The notes under the pieces were generated by a model. That model ran no database searches, was not told the origin of the DNA, and saw only the letters and a program-made list of their open reading frames with translations. From an uncultured Oscillospiraceae bacterium (lineage in GTDB: Bacteria; Bacillota; Clostridia; Oscillospirales; Ruminococcaceae), in the NCBI GenBank assembly GCA_934488695.1, contig CAKSSH010000002.1:1-64000 (forward strand): a stretch of DNA of 64,000 bases. The letters are read 5' to 3'. This document shows, in pieces, positions 14,440 through 23,114 of this stretch. The stretch's first letter is position 1. The number at the start of each line of letters is the position of its first letter. The position numbers were made by a program, and so were the translations under genes.

Positions 14440-15365
14440 AAATTATAACCTTAACATTGAATCCTGCATTTGATCTGCATTGCAGCACCGCGCATTTCGC
14501 GTCCGAGAGCGAAAATTTGGCGACGGTGACCCGCCGGGAGGCCGGCGGCAAGGGCGTGAATATTTCACGGGCGTTAAAGGCCGGCGGCGTCGAAAGCATG
14601 GCACTTTTGGTGCTTGGACAGGATAATGCCGCCGCCTTTGAGAAGGCTCTTGCGGCGGACGGTCTTTTCTTTGAGGCACTTTATCGGCCGGGGTCTATTC
14701 GCGAAAACATCACCATCCATCCCGAAAATGCACCCGAGACCCGCCTGAGCTTTACCGGCTTTTCGGCGGATGACGGCCTGCTCCTGCAGGTTGAGTCGGC
14801 GCTGGCGCCGCTGCTGGAGCCCGGGTGTATTGTTACCCTGACCGGCCGCCTGCCGGAGGGGGTCGGCATGCCGGCTGTACAGCAGCTGCTGGCGCGGCTG
14901 CGGCGGCAGGGGGTGCACATTGTTGTGGATTCGCGCTCCTTTTCACTCTCCGACCTGACGGCGGCACACCCGTTTTTAATCAAACCCAATCAGGAGGAAA
15001 TTTCGGCCTATCTCGGCTATTCGATCAACAGCTTTGAGGCGGTTTGCGACGCTGCGCAAAAGCTTTGCCGCCGGGGGATCGAGCATGTCATGGTCAGCTT
15101 GGGTGCGCAAGGCGCCTTGTTGTGCTGCCGACAGGGCTGCTATACGGCGGCGGCGCCGAAAATCCGGGCTGTTTCCACCATCGGCGCCGGGGACAGCAGT
15201 ATCGCCGGATTTTTGGCGGCTTTTGTTCGGGGTGACGGCGCCGCGGACTGTCTGCGCACTGCCGTGGCTTACGGCAGCGCTGCCTGCCTGACGCCGGGCA
15301 CACTCCCGCCGCGTCCGCAGGACCTGCAGGAGCTGATACCGAAAGTCACAGTCCGCTCTCTTTAA
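14436..15365 (+). CDS. PfkB-family kinase, 1-phosphofructokinase/tagatose-6-phosphate kinase type
   Basis: The 309-residue protein begins at the ATG at 14436, overlapping the previous stop (ATGA); GGAGGA lies nine bases upstream. The start TLTLNPAFD, the GGKGVNISRAL motif, KPNQEE and the C-terminal GAGDSSIAGFL anion-hole/catalytic Asp motif place it in the FruK/LacC subgroup, which phosphorylates the C1 or C6 position of ketohexose phosphates in the cytoplasm. No PTS or transporter gene is next to it. Translational coupling to the dehydrogenase suggests the two act in one catabolic route. Confidence 0.88.
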   Translation: MKIITLTLNPAFDLHCSTAHFASESENLATVTRREAGGKGVNISRALKAGGVESMALLVLGQDNAAAFEKALAADGLFFEALYRPGSIRENITIHPENAPETRLSFTGFSADDGLLLQVESALAPLLEPGCIVTLTGRLPEGVGMPAVQQLLARLRRQGVHIVVDSRSFSLSDLTAAHPFLIKPNQEEISAYLGYSINSFEAVCDAAQKLCRRGIEHVMVSLGAQGALLCCRQGCYTAAAPKIRAVSTIGAGDSSIAGFLAAFVRGDGAADCLRTAVAYGSAACLTPGTLPPRPQDLQELIPKVTVRSL

Positions 15366-15414
15366 AGAAAAAGGTCGACCGTGCGCCGAAAAGCTTTGGG
15401 CAGACAAAAAACGT

Positions 15415-15442
15415 GAAAAAGCGCCCCTTGCGGGGCGCTTTG
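15415..15442. terminator. Bidirectional intrinsic terminator
   Basis: AGCGCCCC and GGGGCGCT enclose TTGC. Reading plus it ends in TTT; reading minus it ends in TTTTTC. It serves the kinase gene and the convergent glmU-like gene. Confidence 0.75.
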
Positions 15443-15450
15443 GCTGTGAT

Positions 15451-15484
15451 AAGGCCGGCCGGTTTTTAAAAACCGGCCGGCCTT
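15451..15484. repeat. Perfect 34-bp palindrome
   Basis: Two 17-base arms, AAGGCCGGCCGGTTTTT and its exact complement, meet without a spacer between the two convergent genes. It probably contributes to termination in both directions. Confidence 0.8.
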
Positions 15485-15492
15485 GCGGCTTT

Positions 15493-16638
15493 TTATTTTT
15501 GCTCTTCAAAGCGGCGGCGACCAAGACGCTTTTCGACCCAGCCTTCAATGACCCGTTGTTCCCGTGCGCGACTGACGCATAGAGAATCGTCGGGCACATC
15601 CTGCGTAACGGTCGAGCCGGCCGCCGTAAAGGCGTTTTTGCCGATTTTTACCGGGGCGATCAAATTTGTGTTGCAGCCGATGAAGGCCCAGTCCCCAATC
15701 TCGGTGCGGTGCTTGTTTTTGCCGTCATAATTGACGGTAACGGTGCCGCAGCCGAAATTGACGCGGCGGCCGACGTCGCTGTCGCCCACATAAGTCAAAT
15801 GAGCGACGGCAGTCTTGTCTCCGACGGTCGAGTTTTTGATTTCCACAAAGTCTCCGATTTTCACACCGTTTCCGATATGACTGTTGGGCCGCAGCTGCGT
15901 GAAGGGACCGATTTTGGTGTCGCTGCCCACAGTGGAATCGAACACCTGACAGGCATTGATGATGCTGCGTTCTCCGATACTGCTGTTGTCAATCAGCGTG
16001 TTGGGCCCGATTACGGCGCCGGCACCGATAACGCTTTTTCCGCGGATAATGGTGCCGGGCAGAATTTGAGCGCCGGGGGCAATGCGTGCATCCGGTGAAA
16101 GGATGACACCGTCGTCACAGAAAAGAAGCACTCCGTCGGACAGAGCGCGGTCAATGACTGCGGTGCGGGCGGCTTCGTTGGCCAAAAACAAGTCATGCGC
16201 ATTCCGAACGGCAAACAGCTCTCCCTCCTCTGCATACAGGACGCTTTTTTGAAGTCCGCGCGCTTCCAGAGAGCACAGCAGCTGTGACAGCTCCCGCGCC
16301 TGCAGATCCTGCTCCTGCAACAGCCCCGGCCGCAGCCACAGGCCGGCCGGAGCGCCGTCAACATCGGCAAGCACCGTCAGGTCCGCCCCGTCGGCTCGGT
16401 GTTGCTCCAGCGCGTTGGAAATGCAAAATGCGGGCAACAGCGGGAACTGTGCCGAAACGGCAAAAATCTCGGCGTCCGAAAAAGCGGCAGCTTCCGCTCG
16501 ATCGGCCGGAACGACCTGTTCAATGCCGGCCTCGGCCAGTGCATCGCCGGTCCAGTCGGCCAGCGTTTTGAAAAGAAGAACCGGCCCGGCCAGCGCCCCC
16601 TGCGGGACGGAAAACAAAATTCCCTGAAGATTTTCCAT
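15493..16638 (-). CDS. GlmU-like N-acetyltransferase with a reduced N-terminal nucleotidyltransferase half
   Basis: This 381-residue protein starts at the ATG at 16638 (AAGGAG nine bases upstream). Residues about 165-375 form a left-handed beta-helix with the GlmU acetyltransferase signatures: [34 protein letters not shown] (with the catalytic His), [25 protein letters not shown] and [11 protein letters not shown]. GlmU normally has about 450-460 residues with an N-terminal uridylyltransferase starting LAAGxGTRM. Here that loop is absent and the first 150 residues are only weakly similar, though the [15 protein letters not shown] linker is recognisable. It can probably still acetylate glucosamine 1-phosphate for peptidoglycan precursors, while UDP-GlcNAc pyrophosphorylase activity must come from elsewhere. 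Confidence 0.85.
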   Translation of the reverse strand: MENLQGILFSVPQGALAGPVLLFKTLADWTGDALAEAGIEQVVPADRAEAAAFSDAEIFAVSAQFPLLPAFCISNALEQHRADGADLTVLADVDGAPAGLWLRPGLLQEQDLQARELSQLLCSLEARGLQKSVLYAEEGELFAVRNAHDLFLANEAARTAVIDRALSDGVLLFCDDGVILSPDARIAPGAQILPGTIIRGKSVIGAGAVIGPNTLIDNSSIGERSIINACQVFDSTVGSDTKIGPFTQLRPNSHIGNGVKIGDFVEIKNSTVGDKTAVAHLTYVGDSDVGRRVNFGCGTVTVNYDGKNKHRTEIGDWAFIGCNTNLIAPVKIGKNAFTAAGSTVTQDVPDDSLCVSRAREQRVIEGWVEKRLGRRRFEEQK

Positions 16639-16806
16639 GAAAACAAACTCCTTTTTGATGTTTTTTTACGAATAAACGGAAGTTTTTTATGCTTCTATTA
16701 TTGCAGATTTCCCAGTCCTTGTAAAGAGAGGATGGAATTTTTGAAAAAAAATTACAAAAATATGCCAAAATACAAAAAAGAACTGGAAATTGTCAAAAGG
16801 ATTTGT

Positions 16807-16812
16807 TATAAT
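16807..16812 (+). promoter_or_regulatory. Likely -10 box of ppdK
   Basis: TATAAT lies about 70 bases upstream of the ppdK start. The -35 region 17 bases before it (TGGAAA) is weak, so the promoter may be activated or may be weak. Confidence 0.45.
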
Positions 16813-16884
16813 AGTTAGACGGAAAGATATCTGTAAAAAGAAACGGCGCTTTCGGCGCCGCAAAAAATCAGGAGGTAGATTCCC

Positions 16885-19518
16885 TTGAGTAAAAAGTACG
16901 TTTATTTATTCAGCGAAGGCAATGCCGATATGCGCGAGCTGCTCGGCGGTAAGGGTGCCAATCTTGCGGAGATGACCGGGCTCGGTCTTCCGGTTCCGCA
17001 GGGCTTCACCATTTCCACCGAGGCCTGCACGCAGTATTATGAGGATGGCCGCCAGATTAACAAGGATATTCAGGCACAGATTATGGAGTATATCGTTAAG
17101 ATGGAAGAGATCACCGGCAAAAAATTCGGCGATCTTGAAAATCCGCTGTTGGTTTCGGTCCGTTCCGGCGCGCGTGCTTCCATGCCCGGCATGATGGACA
17201 CCATTTTGAACCTCGGCTTAAATGAGCAGGTGGTTGAGGTCCTCTCCAAGAAATCCGGCAACCCCCGCTGGGCGTGGGACTGCTACAGAAGATTTATCCA
17301 GATGTATTCCGACGTTGTGATGGAGGTCGGAAAGAAATACTTTGAGCAGCTGATTGACGCGATGAAAGAAGAAAAAGGCGTCACGCAGGACGTTGATCTG
17401 GACGCTGACGACCTGAAAAAGCTGGCATTCCAGTTCAAGGCTGAATATAAAGAGAAGATCGGCGATGAGTTCCCCAGCGATCCTAAGGAGCAGCTGATGG
17501 GCGCCATTAAGGCCGTTTTCCGTTCTTGGGACAATCCGCGTGCCAATGTTTATCGCCGCGACAACGATATCCCGTATTCCTGGGGCACCGCGGTCAATGT
17601 TCAGATGATGGCATTCGGTAATATGGGTGACGATTGCGGTACCGGCGTTGCCTTTACCCGTGACCCGGCCACCGGCGAAAAGCGCCTGATGGGCGAATTT
17701 TTGACCAATGCGCAGGGTGAAGACGTTGTGGCCGGCGTTCGTACGCCGATGCCGATCGCTCAGATGGCCGAGAAGTTCCCCGAGGCGTTTGAGCAGTTCA
17801 AGGCGGTTTGCCAGAAGCTGGAAAACCATTACAGAGATATGCAGGACATGGAATTTACGGTGGAAAACAAGAAGCTGTATATGCTTCAAACCCGTAACGG
17901 CAAGCGCACCGCGCAGGCCGCACTCAAGATTGCCTGTGACCTTGTGGACGAGGGCATGAGAAGCGAGCAGGAAGCGGTTTTGATGATCGATCCGCGGAAT
18001 CTTGACACCCTGCTGCACCCGCAGTTTGACCAGAAAGCGCTGAAAGCCGCTACGCCGATGGGCAAGGGCTTGGGCGCGTCCCCGGGCGCTGCCTGCGGCA
18101 AGGTCGTCTTTTCGGCGGATGACGCCGAGGCGTGGAATGCCCGCGGCGAAAAGGTGGTCCTGGTCCGGCTCGAAACCTCCCCGGAGGATATCACCGGCAT
18201 GAAGGCTGCACAAGGTATTTTGACGGTCCGCGGCGGTATGACCTCGCACGCGGCGGTTGTTGCGCGCGGCATGGGCACCTGCTGTGTTTCGGGCTGCGGC
18301 GACATTAAGATGGACGAAGAAAACAAGAAGTTTGAGCTGGGCGGCAAGGTTTTCCATGAGGGAGACTTTATCTCGATTGACGGCTCGACCGGTAATATCT
18401 ATGACGGTATTATTCCGACGGTGGACGCCAGCATTGCCGGTGAGTTCGGCCGGATTATGGGCTGGGCGGACAAGTATCGCCGGCTGAGAGTCCGCACCAA
18501 TGCAGATACGCCGCGTGACGCCAAGAAGGCGCATGAGCTTGGCGCTGAGGGTATCGGCCTGTGCCGTACCGAGCATATGTTCTTTGAGCCGGATCGTATC
18601 GCTGCTTTCCGCGAGATGATTTGCTCCGACACCAAGCAGGAGCGCGAGGCGGCGCTGGATAAGATTATGCCGATGCAGCAGGCGGACTTTGAGGAGCTGT
18701 ATGAGGCACTGGAGGGCGCACCGGTCACCATCCGGTTCCTGGATCCCCCGCTTCATGAGTTTGTTCCCACCGAAGAGTCCGAAATCGAGGCGCTGGCAAA
18801 GGCACAGGGTAAGAGCGTTGAGGCCATCCGCAACATCATCACCGGCCTGCACGAGACCAACCCGATGATGGGTCACCGCGGCTGCCGCTTGACTGTTACC
18901 TATCCGGAAATTGCCGTGATGCAGACCAAGGCGGTTATCCGCGCTGCCATCAATGTGCAGAAAAAGCACGCCGATTGGAAAGTGGTCCCCGAGATTATGA
19001 TTCCGCTGATTGGCGATAATAAGGAATTTAAGGTAGTGAAGAAGGTCGTTGTTGAAACGGCCGACGCCGAGATCGCTGCCGCCGGTGTTTCCCTCCGGTA
19101 CGAGGTCGGCACCATGATTGAGATTCCGAGAGCAGCTCTGACGGCTGATGAAATTGCTGAGGACGCGGAGTTCTTCTGCTTCGGTACCAACGACTTGACT
19201 CAGATGACCTTCGGCTTCTCCCGTGACGACGCCGGCAAGTTCCTGGACGCTTACTATGACGCCAAGATCTTTGAAAACGATCCGTTTGCAAGACTGGATC
19301 AGGTCGGCGTCGGCAAGCTGATGGAAATGGCGGTCACGATGGGCAAAAAGGTCCGTCCGTCGCTGCACTGCGGTATTTGCGGTGAGCACGGCGGCGACCC
19401 GATGTCGGTCGAATTCTGCCACAAGATCGGGCTGGACTATGTTTCCTGCTCTCCGTTCCGTGTGCCGATTGCCCGCCTTGCTGCAGCACAGGCTGCCATT
19501 AACGAGCAGGGGAAATAA
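16885..19518 (+). CDS. ppdK: Pyruvate, phosphate dikinase
   Basis: The 877-residue protein starts at a TTG (16885) with CAGGAGGTAG upstream; the length is the usual one for bacterial enzymes. It has the N-terminal ATP-grasp domain (LLGGKGANLAEM, SVRSGARASMPGMMDT), the swivelling phosphohistidine domain with GGMTSHAAVVARGMG (phosphorylated His455) and the C-terminal PEP/pyruvate TIM barrel ending in LHCGICGEHGGDP with the catalytic Cys. It interconverts pyruvate, ATP and phosphate with PEP, AMP and pyrophosphate, a typical anaerobe glycolysis/gluconeogenesis step that uses PPi. It is alone between its promoter and terminator. Codon use is noticeably more biased to favoured codons than in its neighbours, a sign of high expression. 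Confidence 0.98.
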   Translation: MSKKYVYLFSEGNADMRELLGGKGANLAEMTGLGLPVPQGFTISTEACTQYYEDGRQINKDIQAQIMEYIVKMEEITGKKFGDLENPLLVSVRSGARASMPGMMDTILNLGLNEQVVEVLSKKSGNPRWAWDCYRRFIQMYSDVVMEVGKKYFEQLIDAMKEEKGVTQDVDLDADDLKKLAFQFKAEYKEKIGDEFPSDPKEQLMGAIKAVFRSWDNPRANVYRRDNDIPYSWGTAVNVQMMAFGNMGDDCGTGVAFTRDPATGEKRLMGEFLTNAQGEDVVAGVRTPMPIAQMAEKFPEAFEQFKAVCQKLENHYRDMQDMEFTVENKKLYMLQTRNGKRTAQAALKIACDLVDEGMRSEQEAVLMIDPRNLDTLLHPQFDQKALKAATPMGKGLGASPGAACGKVVFSADDAEAWNARGEKVVLVRLETSPEDITGMKAAQGILTVRGGMTSHAAVVARGMGTCCVSGCGDIKMDEENKKFELGGKVFHEGDFISIDGSTGNIYDGIIPTVDASIAGEFGRIMGWADKYRRLRVRTNADTPRDAKKAHELGAEGIGLCRTEHMFFEPDRIAAFREMICSDTKQEREAALDKIMPMQQADFEELYEALEGAPVTIRFLDPPLHEFVPTEESEIEALAKAQGKSVEAIRNIITGLHETNPMMGHRGCRLTVTYPEIAVMQTKAVIRAAINVQKKHADWKVVPEIMIPLIGDNKEFKVVKKVVVETADAEIAAAGVSLRYEVGTMIEIPRAALTADEIAEDAEFFCFGTNDLTQMTFGFSRDDAGKFLDAYYDAKIFENDPFARLDQVGVGKLMEMAVTMGKKVRPSLHCGICGEHGGDPMSVEFCHKIGLDYVSCSPFRVPIARLAAAQAAINEQGK

Positions 19519-19692
19519 TTCCTGCTTTGTTATCAGCTGCGCAAGACAGCTGTCAAAGGGGACGGAAACTGATTTTCTGCACAAGCTTCTTTGGGCCTGC
19601 GCTCATAAAGAGGCTGCGCAAAAATCGTCTGTTTGCCGACAGCGTGTTACACTGCGTGTGTTGCCGGAAGGGCACAATGATTGCATTGCATT

Positions 19693-19731
19693 AAAAAATC
19701 CCTCTGCCGAGAAATTGGCGGAGGGATTTTT
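19693..19731 (+). terminator. Intrinsic terminator of ppdK
   Basis: AAAAATCCCTCTGCC and GGCGGAGGGATTTTT form a long stem ending in T residues, 175 bases after the ppdK stop. Confidence 0.85.
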
Positions 19732-20082
19732 GCACATATTGGCGTCAAGCGGCGAAAAAGCTTGTATTGTTATAAAGAACGTGGCATTTTAAATCAATGT
19801 TATGCGCAGCAGCTTTAAATTGCTTTTTAATCGCTTTTTAGTGCCCGGATCCGCAACAGGGTGGCTTTTGTGCGATCACACAGCACAAAACCGGCAGGAG
19901 ACAGAGCAAAACAAAAGCCTTTTGCCCCGAGAAGAGGGCCTTGCCTGCTGCGTCGCAGACGGCGCTTTTGCGTATAGTCTAATGCGGGACACAGAAGCAC
20001 CTATGCTGCTGAAGCGCTACAGCCGGACAGGAAGGCCGGGGGAGAAATGCGTGGCGCCACGGACGTCAGGCGCAGTTCCCTC
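19732..20082. other. Gap without a recognisable gene
   Basis: The stretch between the ppdK terminator and the next promoter has short plus-strand ORFs without ribosome binding sites or family resemblance. I see nothing that can be supported here. Confidence 0.5.
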
Positions 20083-20111
20083 TTGATTTTTCGGGGGACT
20101 TGTACTATAAT
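20083..20111 (+). promoter_or_regulatory. Promoter of the PHP-family gene
   Basis: TTGATT (20083-20088), 17 bases, TATAAT (20106-20111), 22 bases before the ATG at 20134. Confidence 0.75.
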
Positions 20112-20133
20112 TTTCTGGGAAAGAGTGAGAGAA

Positions 20134-20901
20134 ATGATTGCAAATTATCATACGCACACAGCCAGATGTCACCATGCAAGCGGCACCCTGCGGGAATATG
20201 TCGAGGCGGCAGTTTCCGCCGGCATGACCACCCTCGGTTTTTCAGACCATGTGCCGCAATTTTTTGACAGCGGCTATGTTTCGCGTATACGCATGACTCC
20301 CTCTGAGGCCCCGGAATATGTGCGCAGTATCCGCAAGCTTGCAGAGGAATATCAAAACGATATTCGGATTTGCGTCGGGTTTGAAGCCGAGTACTGGCCC
20401 GATACGTTTGGGCGGTTGCGGCAATACTGCCGAGAGCTCGGCGTCGATTATTTGATCTTGGGGCAGCATTTTTACAATCGGGAGGAAGCCGGGTTCTATT
20501 TTGGCGCCCGCTTTGATGATCCCGCCATGCTGACAAATTATGTTGATCAGGTCTTGGAGGGTCTTGCGACCGGCTGCTTTAGCTGTTTGGCGCATCCGGA
20601 TCTGCCGAATTTCACCGGGGATCCTGCGTGGTACAATGCCGAAATGACCCGGCTTTGCACCGGGACCCGAAAAATGCATATTCCGCTTGAGGTGAATATG
20701 CTGGGGTTTGCAGACCATAGGCAGTACCCTTGTCAAAGATTTTTCGACATCGTAAAAAGCGTCGGAAACGAGACGGTGCTCGGTTGTGATGCGCATACGC
20801 CGGGCGCGCTGGCCGACGTTGCAGAACAGGACGCCTTGCTTGCCTTTGCGAATCGGCTCGGGCTGTCGCCCCTTTCCGAGATTCCTTTGAAAAAGGTGTG
20901 A
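20134..20901 (+). CDS. PHP-domain phosphatase, histidinol-phosphatase (HisK) type
   Basis: The 255-residue protein starts at the ATG at 20134; the ribosome binding site (GAGAGAA) is weak and close, and the promoter leaves only a very short leader. Metal-binding motifs of the PHP family are in order: NYHTHT at the N-terminus, CHHASG, GFSDH, a Glu in GFEAEY, GQHF, LAHPDL and a final CDAHTP. The size and order match the HisK/YtvP-type histidinol phosphatases that act in the cytoplasm at the penultimate histidine step. No other his genes are nearby, so a related phosphatase substrate cannot be excluded. Confidence 0.82.
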   Translation: MIANYHTHTARCHHASGTLREYVEAAVSAGMTTLGFSDHVPQFFDSGYVSRIRMTPSEAPEYVRSIRKLAEEYQNDIRICVGFEAEYWPDTFGRLRQYCRELGVDYLILGQHFYNREEAGFYFGARFDDPAMLTNYVDQVLEGLATGCFSCLAHPDLPNFTGDPAWYNAEMTRLCTGTRKMHIPLEVNMLGFADHRQYPCQRFFDIVKSVGNETVLGCDAHTPGALADVAEQDALLAFANRLGLSPLSEIPLKKV

Positions 20902-21198
20902 GACTTGGCGGTCTTTCCCGAAAGGACTTAAAAGAGCTGCTCACAGGCGTCGTAAAACAGGAGCCGAAAAGGCCGATGGTGCAAAACGCGCGGGAACGAA
21001 AAGAACCTGTGAAGGCAGGCCGAAATGAACCGGGTGTGAGAACGGAAGCCGCAGGCACACAAAAAACGCGCGAGGATGTTTGCGCAAACAAAACCGGGCG
21101 CGAAATGAAAAGGCCCGGCGGAGCAAAACGCGCGGGGAACGCCTTTGCGGAGGGACGTTTTCCGGGTGCAAAAAGTCATCGGAAAGAAGGGATTTTCC
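20902..21198. other. Noncoding gap with repeated AAAACGCGCG motifs
   Basis: Between the PHP gene and the alarmone synthetase, the motif AAAACGCGCG recurs three times (near 20984, 21062 and 21125) among purine-rich DNA. No gene with a ribosome binding site is visible, and no clear promoter for the next gene was found. Confidence 0.45.
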
Positions 21199-21864
21199 AT
21201 GAACACGGAAAAGGAAACGGTTTTAACGGATGCGTATTCATTTATGCTGCTGCAAAACATCTATGAATCGGCGGTTAAACAGCTGGCGCTGAAATTTGAG
21301 GTGCTGAACAGCGAATTTAACGTGTTGTATGCCCGCAACCCGATTCATCATATAGAAAGCCGCGTCAAAACAGTGCAGAGTATTACGGCTAAGCTGACCA
21401 AAAAGGGATTTCCGCTTACCATTGAGTCGGCTCGCAAAAACATCAACGATATTGCCGGCGTGCGCGTTGTGTGCAACTATATTGACGACGTGTACCGCGT
21501 CGCCGAGATGTTCGAGCGACATAAGGACGTGGAGATCGTCCGCCGACAGGACTATATAAAGACTCCGAATTACAACGGGTACCGTTCGCTGCATTTGGAT
21601 ATTCATGTGCCGGTCTATCTTTCCGAGCGCACCGAGTATGTCGGGGCGGAGATTCAGCTCCGGACGATTGCTATGGACTTTTGGGCCAGCCTTGAGCATG
21701 ACATCCGTTACAAGGCAGACAAGTCCAAGCTGCCGCAGGGCATCAATGAGGAAATGTTTGACTGTGCCGAGAAAATTGCCGAGATCGACCGGCAGATGCA
21801 GGATATGTACAAGCGTATCAAGGCTGCGGAAAACGGACATGCATACGGGCTGAAGGATTGTTAG
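21199..21864 (+). CDS. Small alarmone synthetase (RelQ/YjbM type GTP pyrophosphokinase)
   Basis: The 221-residue protein starts at the ATG at 21199 with AGAAGGGA upstream. It has a single RelA/SpoT synthetase domain: HIESRVKTVQSI, NINDIAGVRVVCNYIDDVY, NYNGYRSLH and EIQLRTIAMDFWASLEH. It lacks the HD hydrolase, TGS and ACT domains of long RSH proteins and ends with a helical tail used for tetramer formation in this family. It makes (p)ppGpp from GTP/GDP and ATP in the cytoplasm. It is monocistronic here. No NAD kinase gene follows it, unlike the relQ locus of bacilli. Confidence 0.93.
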   Translation: MNTEKETVLTDAYSFMLLQNIYESAVKQLALKFEVLNSEFNVLYARNPIHHIESRVKTVQSITAKLTKKGFPLTIESARKNINDIAGVRVVCNYIDDVYRVAEMFERHKDVEIVRRQDYIKTPNYNGYRSLHLDIHVPVYLSERTEYVGAEIQLRTIAMDFWASLEHDIRYKADKSKLPQGINEEMFDCAEKIAEIDRQMQDMYKRIKAAENGHAYGLKDC

Positions 21865-22034
21865 GGGACAGGCGGTTTAGGACGTTGGCAAAAGCGGAAG
21901 TTGATTTTTTGTTGAAAAAATGCTATCATGAATTATAACGCGCGGTCACACCGGGAGGACACCGGCCGGAAGGTGGCCGGCGTTGTCTTACGGTTTTTTG
22001 GAGGCAGCAGGGTCGAAAAAGGAGACAGAAATTT

Positions 22035-22958
22035 ATGAGCCAAATTAAGGTCAGCACGATCATCCCAACCTATCGGCGCAGCGAGGACGTTGCCCGCGCA
22101 GTGGACAGCGTGCTTGCACAGAGTCTTTCGGACATTGAGGTTATCGTGGTGGATGATAACGGCGTCGGAACGCCGGACGGCGAAAAAACAGCGCAGGTTA
22201 TGGCGCGCTATGCGCAGGATCCGCGGGTTTTGTATCTGCGGCATGAGGAAAATCAAAACGGCGCGGCAGCACGTAACACCGGGATTCAAGCGGCGCGCGG
22301 GCAGTACGTTGCTTTTTTGGACGACGACGACGTTTTCTGTCCGACCCGGCTTGAAAAAATGTCGGCAGCGCTGGATGCATTGGATGATAGCTACGGCGCC
22401 TGTTATTCGGGCTATGTTAAGCATATGCCGGACGGGACCGACCAGTTTTCGGCCGAACGCGCCGAGGGAGATGTGTTTGTTCAGGTGTTGATGCGCTCTT
22501 TGTATATCGGCACCGGCTCCAATTTGTTTTTTCGGCGCAGTGCCATGGAGGATATCGGCCTTTTTGATGTTTCTTTTCGGCGTAATCAGGATTTGGAGTA
22601 TCTGCTGCGCATTACCTCAAAATACAAAATGGCTTATGTTGACGAGGTGCTGATGGAGGCGTTTTACGATATTCGGACGGCACACATGAGCTTTGCGCAG
22701 AGCGTTGAGCGTGAACGGATGTTCCGAGAGAAATTTGCGCATTATTTAACGCAGCTTTCGGATCTGCGCCGCCGCGAGGTACTGATGATGTACGAGCTGG
22801 ACTGGATTCGTTTTTGCGTCGGCCGAAAAAAGTTTTGGCAAGCGTTGAAAACGGCATTTAGAGCGCACATTCCGCTGCGGGTATTTCGTGCGTACCTGCG
22901 GTATGCCGCGGATCGAAGAAAAAATCATCTTTGTTATGGCTTTGTTGTTAAACTATAA
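22035..22958 (+). CDS. Family 2 glycosyltransferase
   Basis: The 307-residue protein has a GT-A fold N-terminus: STIIPTYRRSEDVARAVDSVLAQ, VVDDNG, AAARNTGIQAARGQYVAFLDDDD (the DxD metal/nucleotide-sugar site), then NQDLEYLLR, a typical acceptor-side ED-like motif. The C-terminal 60 residues are basic and amphipathic, suitable for membrane association. It transfers a sugar from a nucleotide sugar to a surface polysaccharide precursor on the cytoplasmic face; donor and acceptor are unknown. It opens the polysaccharide locus but is followed by its own terminator. A weak promoter (TTGAAA, 16 bases, TATAAC) may lie near 21914-21941. Confidence 0.9.
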   Translation: MSQIKVSTIIPTYRRSEDVARAVDSVLAQSLSDIEVIVVDDNGVGTPDGEKTAQVMARYAQDPRVLYLRHEENQNGAAARNTGIQAARGQYVAFLDDDDVFCPTRLEKMSAALDALDDSYGACYSGYVKHMPDGTDQFSAERAEGDVFVQVLMRSLYIGTGSNLFFRRSAMEDIGLFDVSFRRNQDLEYLLRITSKYKMAYVDEVLMEAFYDIRTAHMSFAQSVERERMFREKFAHYLTQLSDLRRREVLMMYELDWIRFCVGRKKFWQALKTAFRAHIPLRVFRAYLRYAADRRKNHLCYGFVVKL

Positions 22959-22964
22959 TGCTCT

Positions 22965-22996
22965 GCCGCCCGGGAAAATGCCGGGCGGCTGTTTTT
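22965..22996 (+). terminator. Intrinsic terminator after the GT2 gene
   Basis: GCCGCCCGG and CCGGGCGGC enclose GAAAATG; TGTTTTT follows. Confidence 0.85.
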
Positions 22997-23048
22997 CTGC
23001 CGGCAGGATATTCTCATGGAAAGAGGCTGCGGTTTTTTTCGGTGAAAA

Positions 23049-23077
23049 TTGACAAACTATGACAAATGGGTTAAAAT
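23049..23077 (+). promoter_or_regulatory. Promoter of the GT4-to-Wzx/LicD operon
   Basis: TTGACA (23049-23054), 17 bases, TAAAAT (23072-23077). Confidence 0.8.
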
Positions 23078-23114
23078 AAACAAAAACCTGTCTTTTCGGG
23101 AAAGGACGTGCTCC

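Noticed and set aside
17218..19584. Minus-strand ORF of 788 codons opposite ppdK
   Set aside because: It is an antisense shadow produced by the strongly biased codons of ppdK. It has no ribosome binding site and no family resemblance, while the plus strand encodes a complete enzyme.
19802..20086. 94-codon plus-strand ORF between ppdK and the PHP gene
   Set aside because: No ribosome binding site, no recognisable domain and the end overlaps the promoter of the PHP gene.
20898..21266. 122-codon plus-strand ORF with AAAACGCGCG repeats
   Set aside because: It has no ribosome binding site, its product is a low-complexity Lys/Arg/Glu string, and it overlaps the start of the alarmone synthetase.
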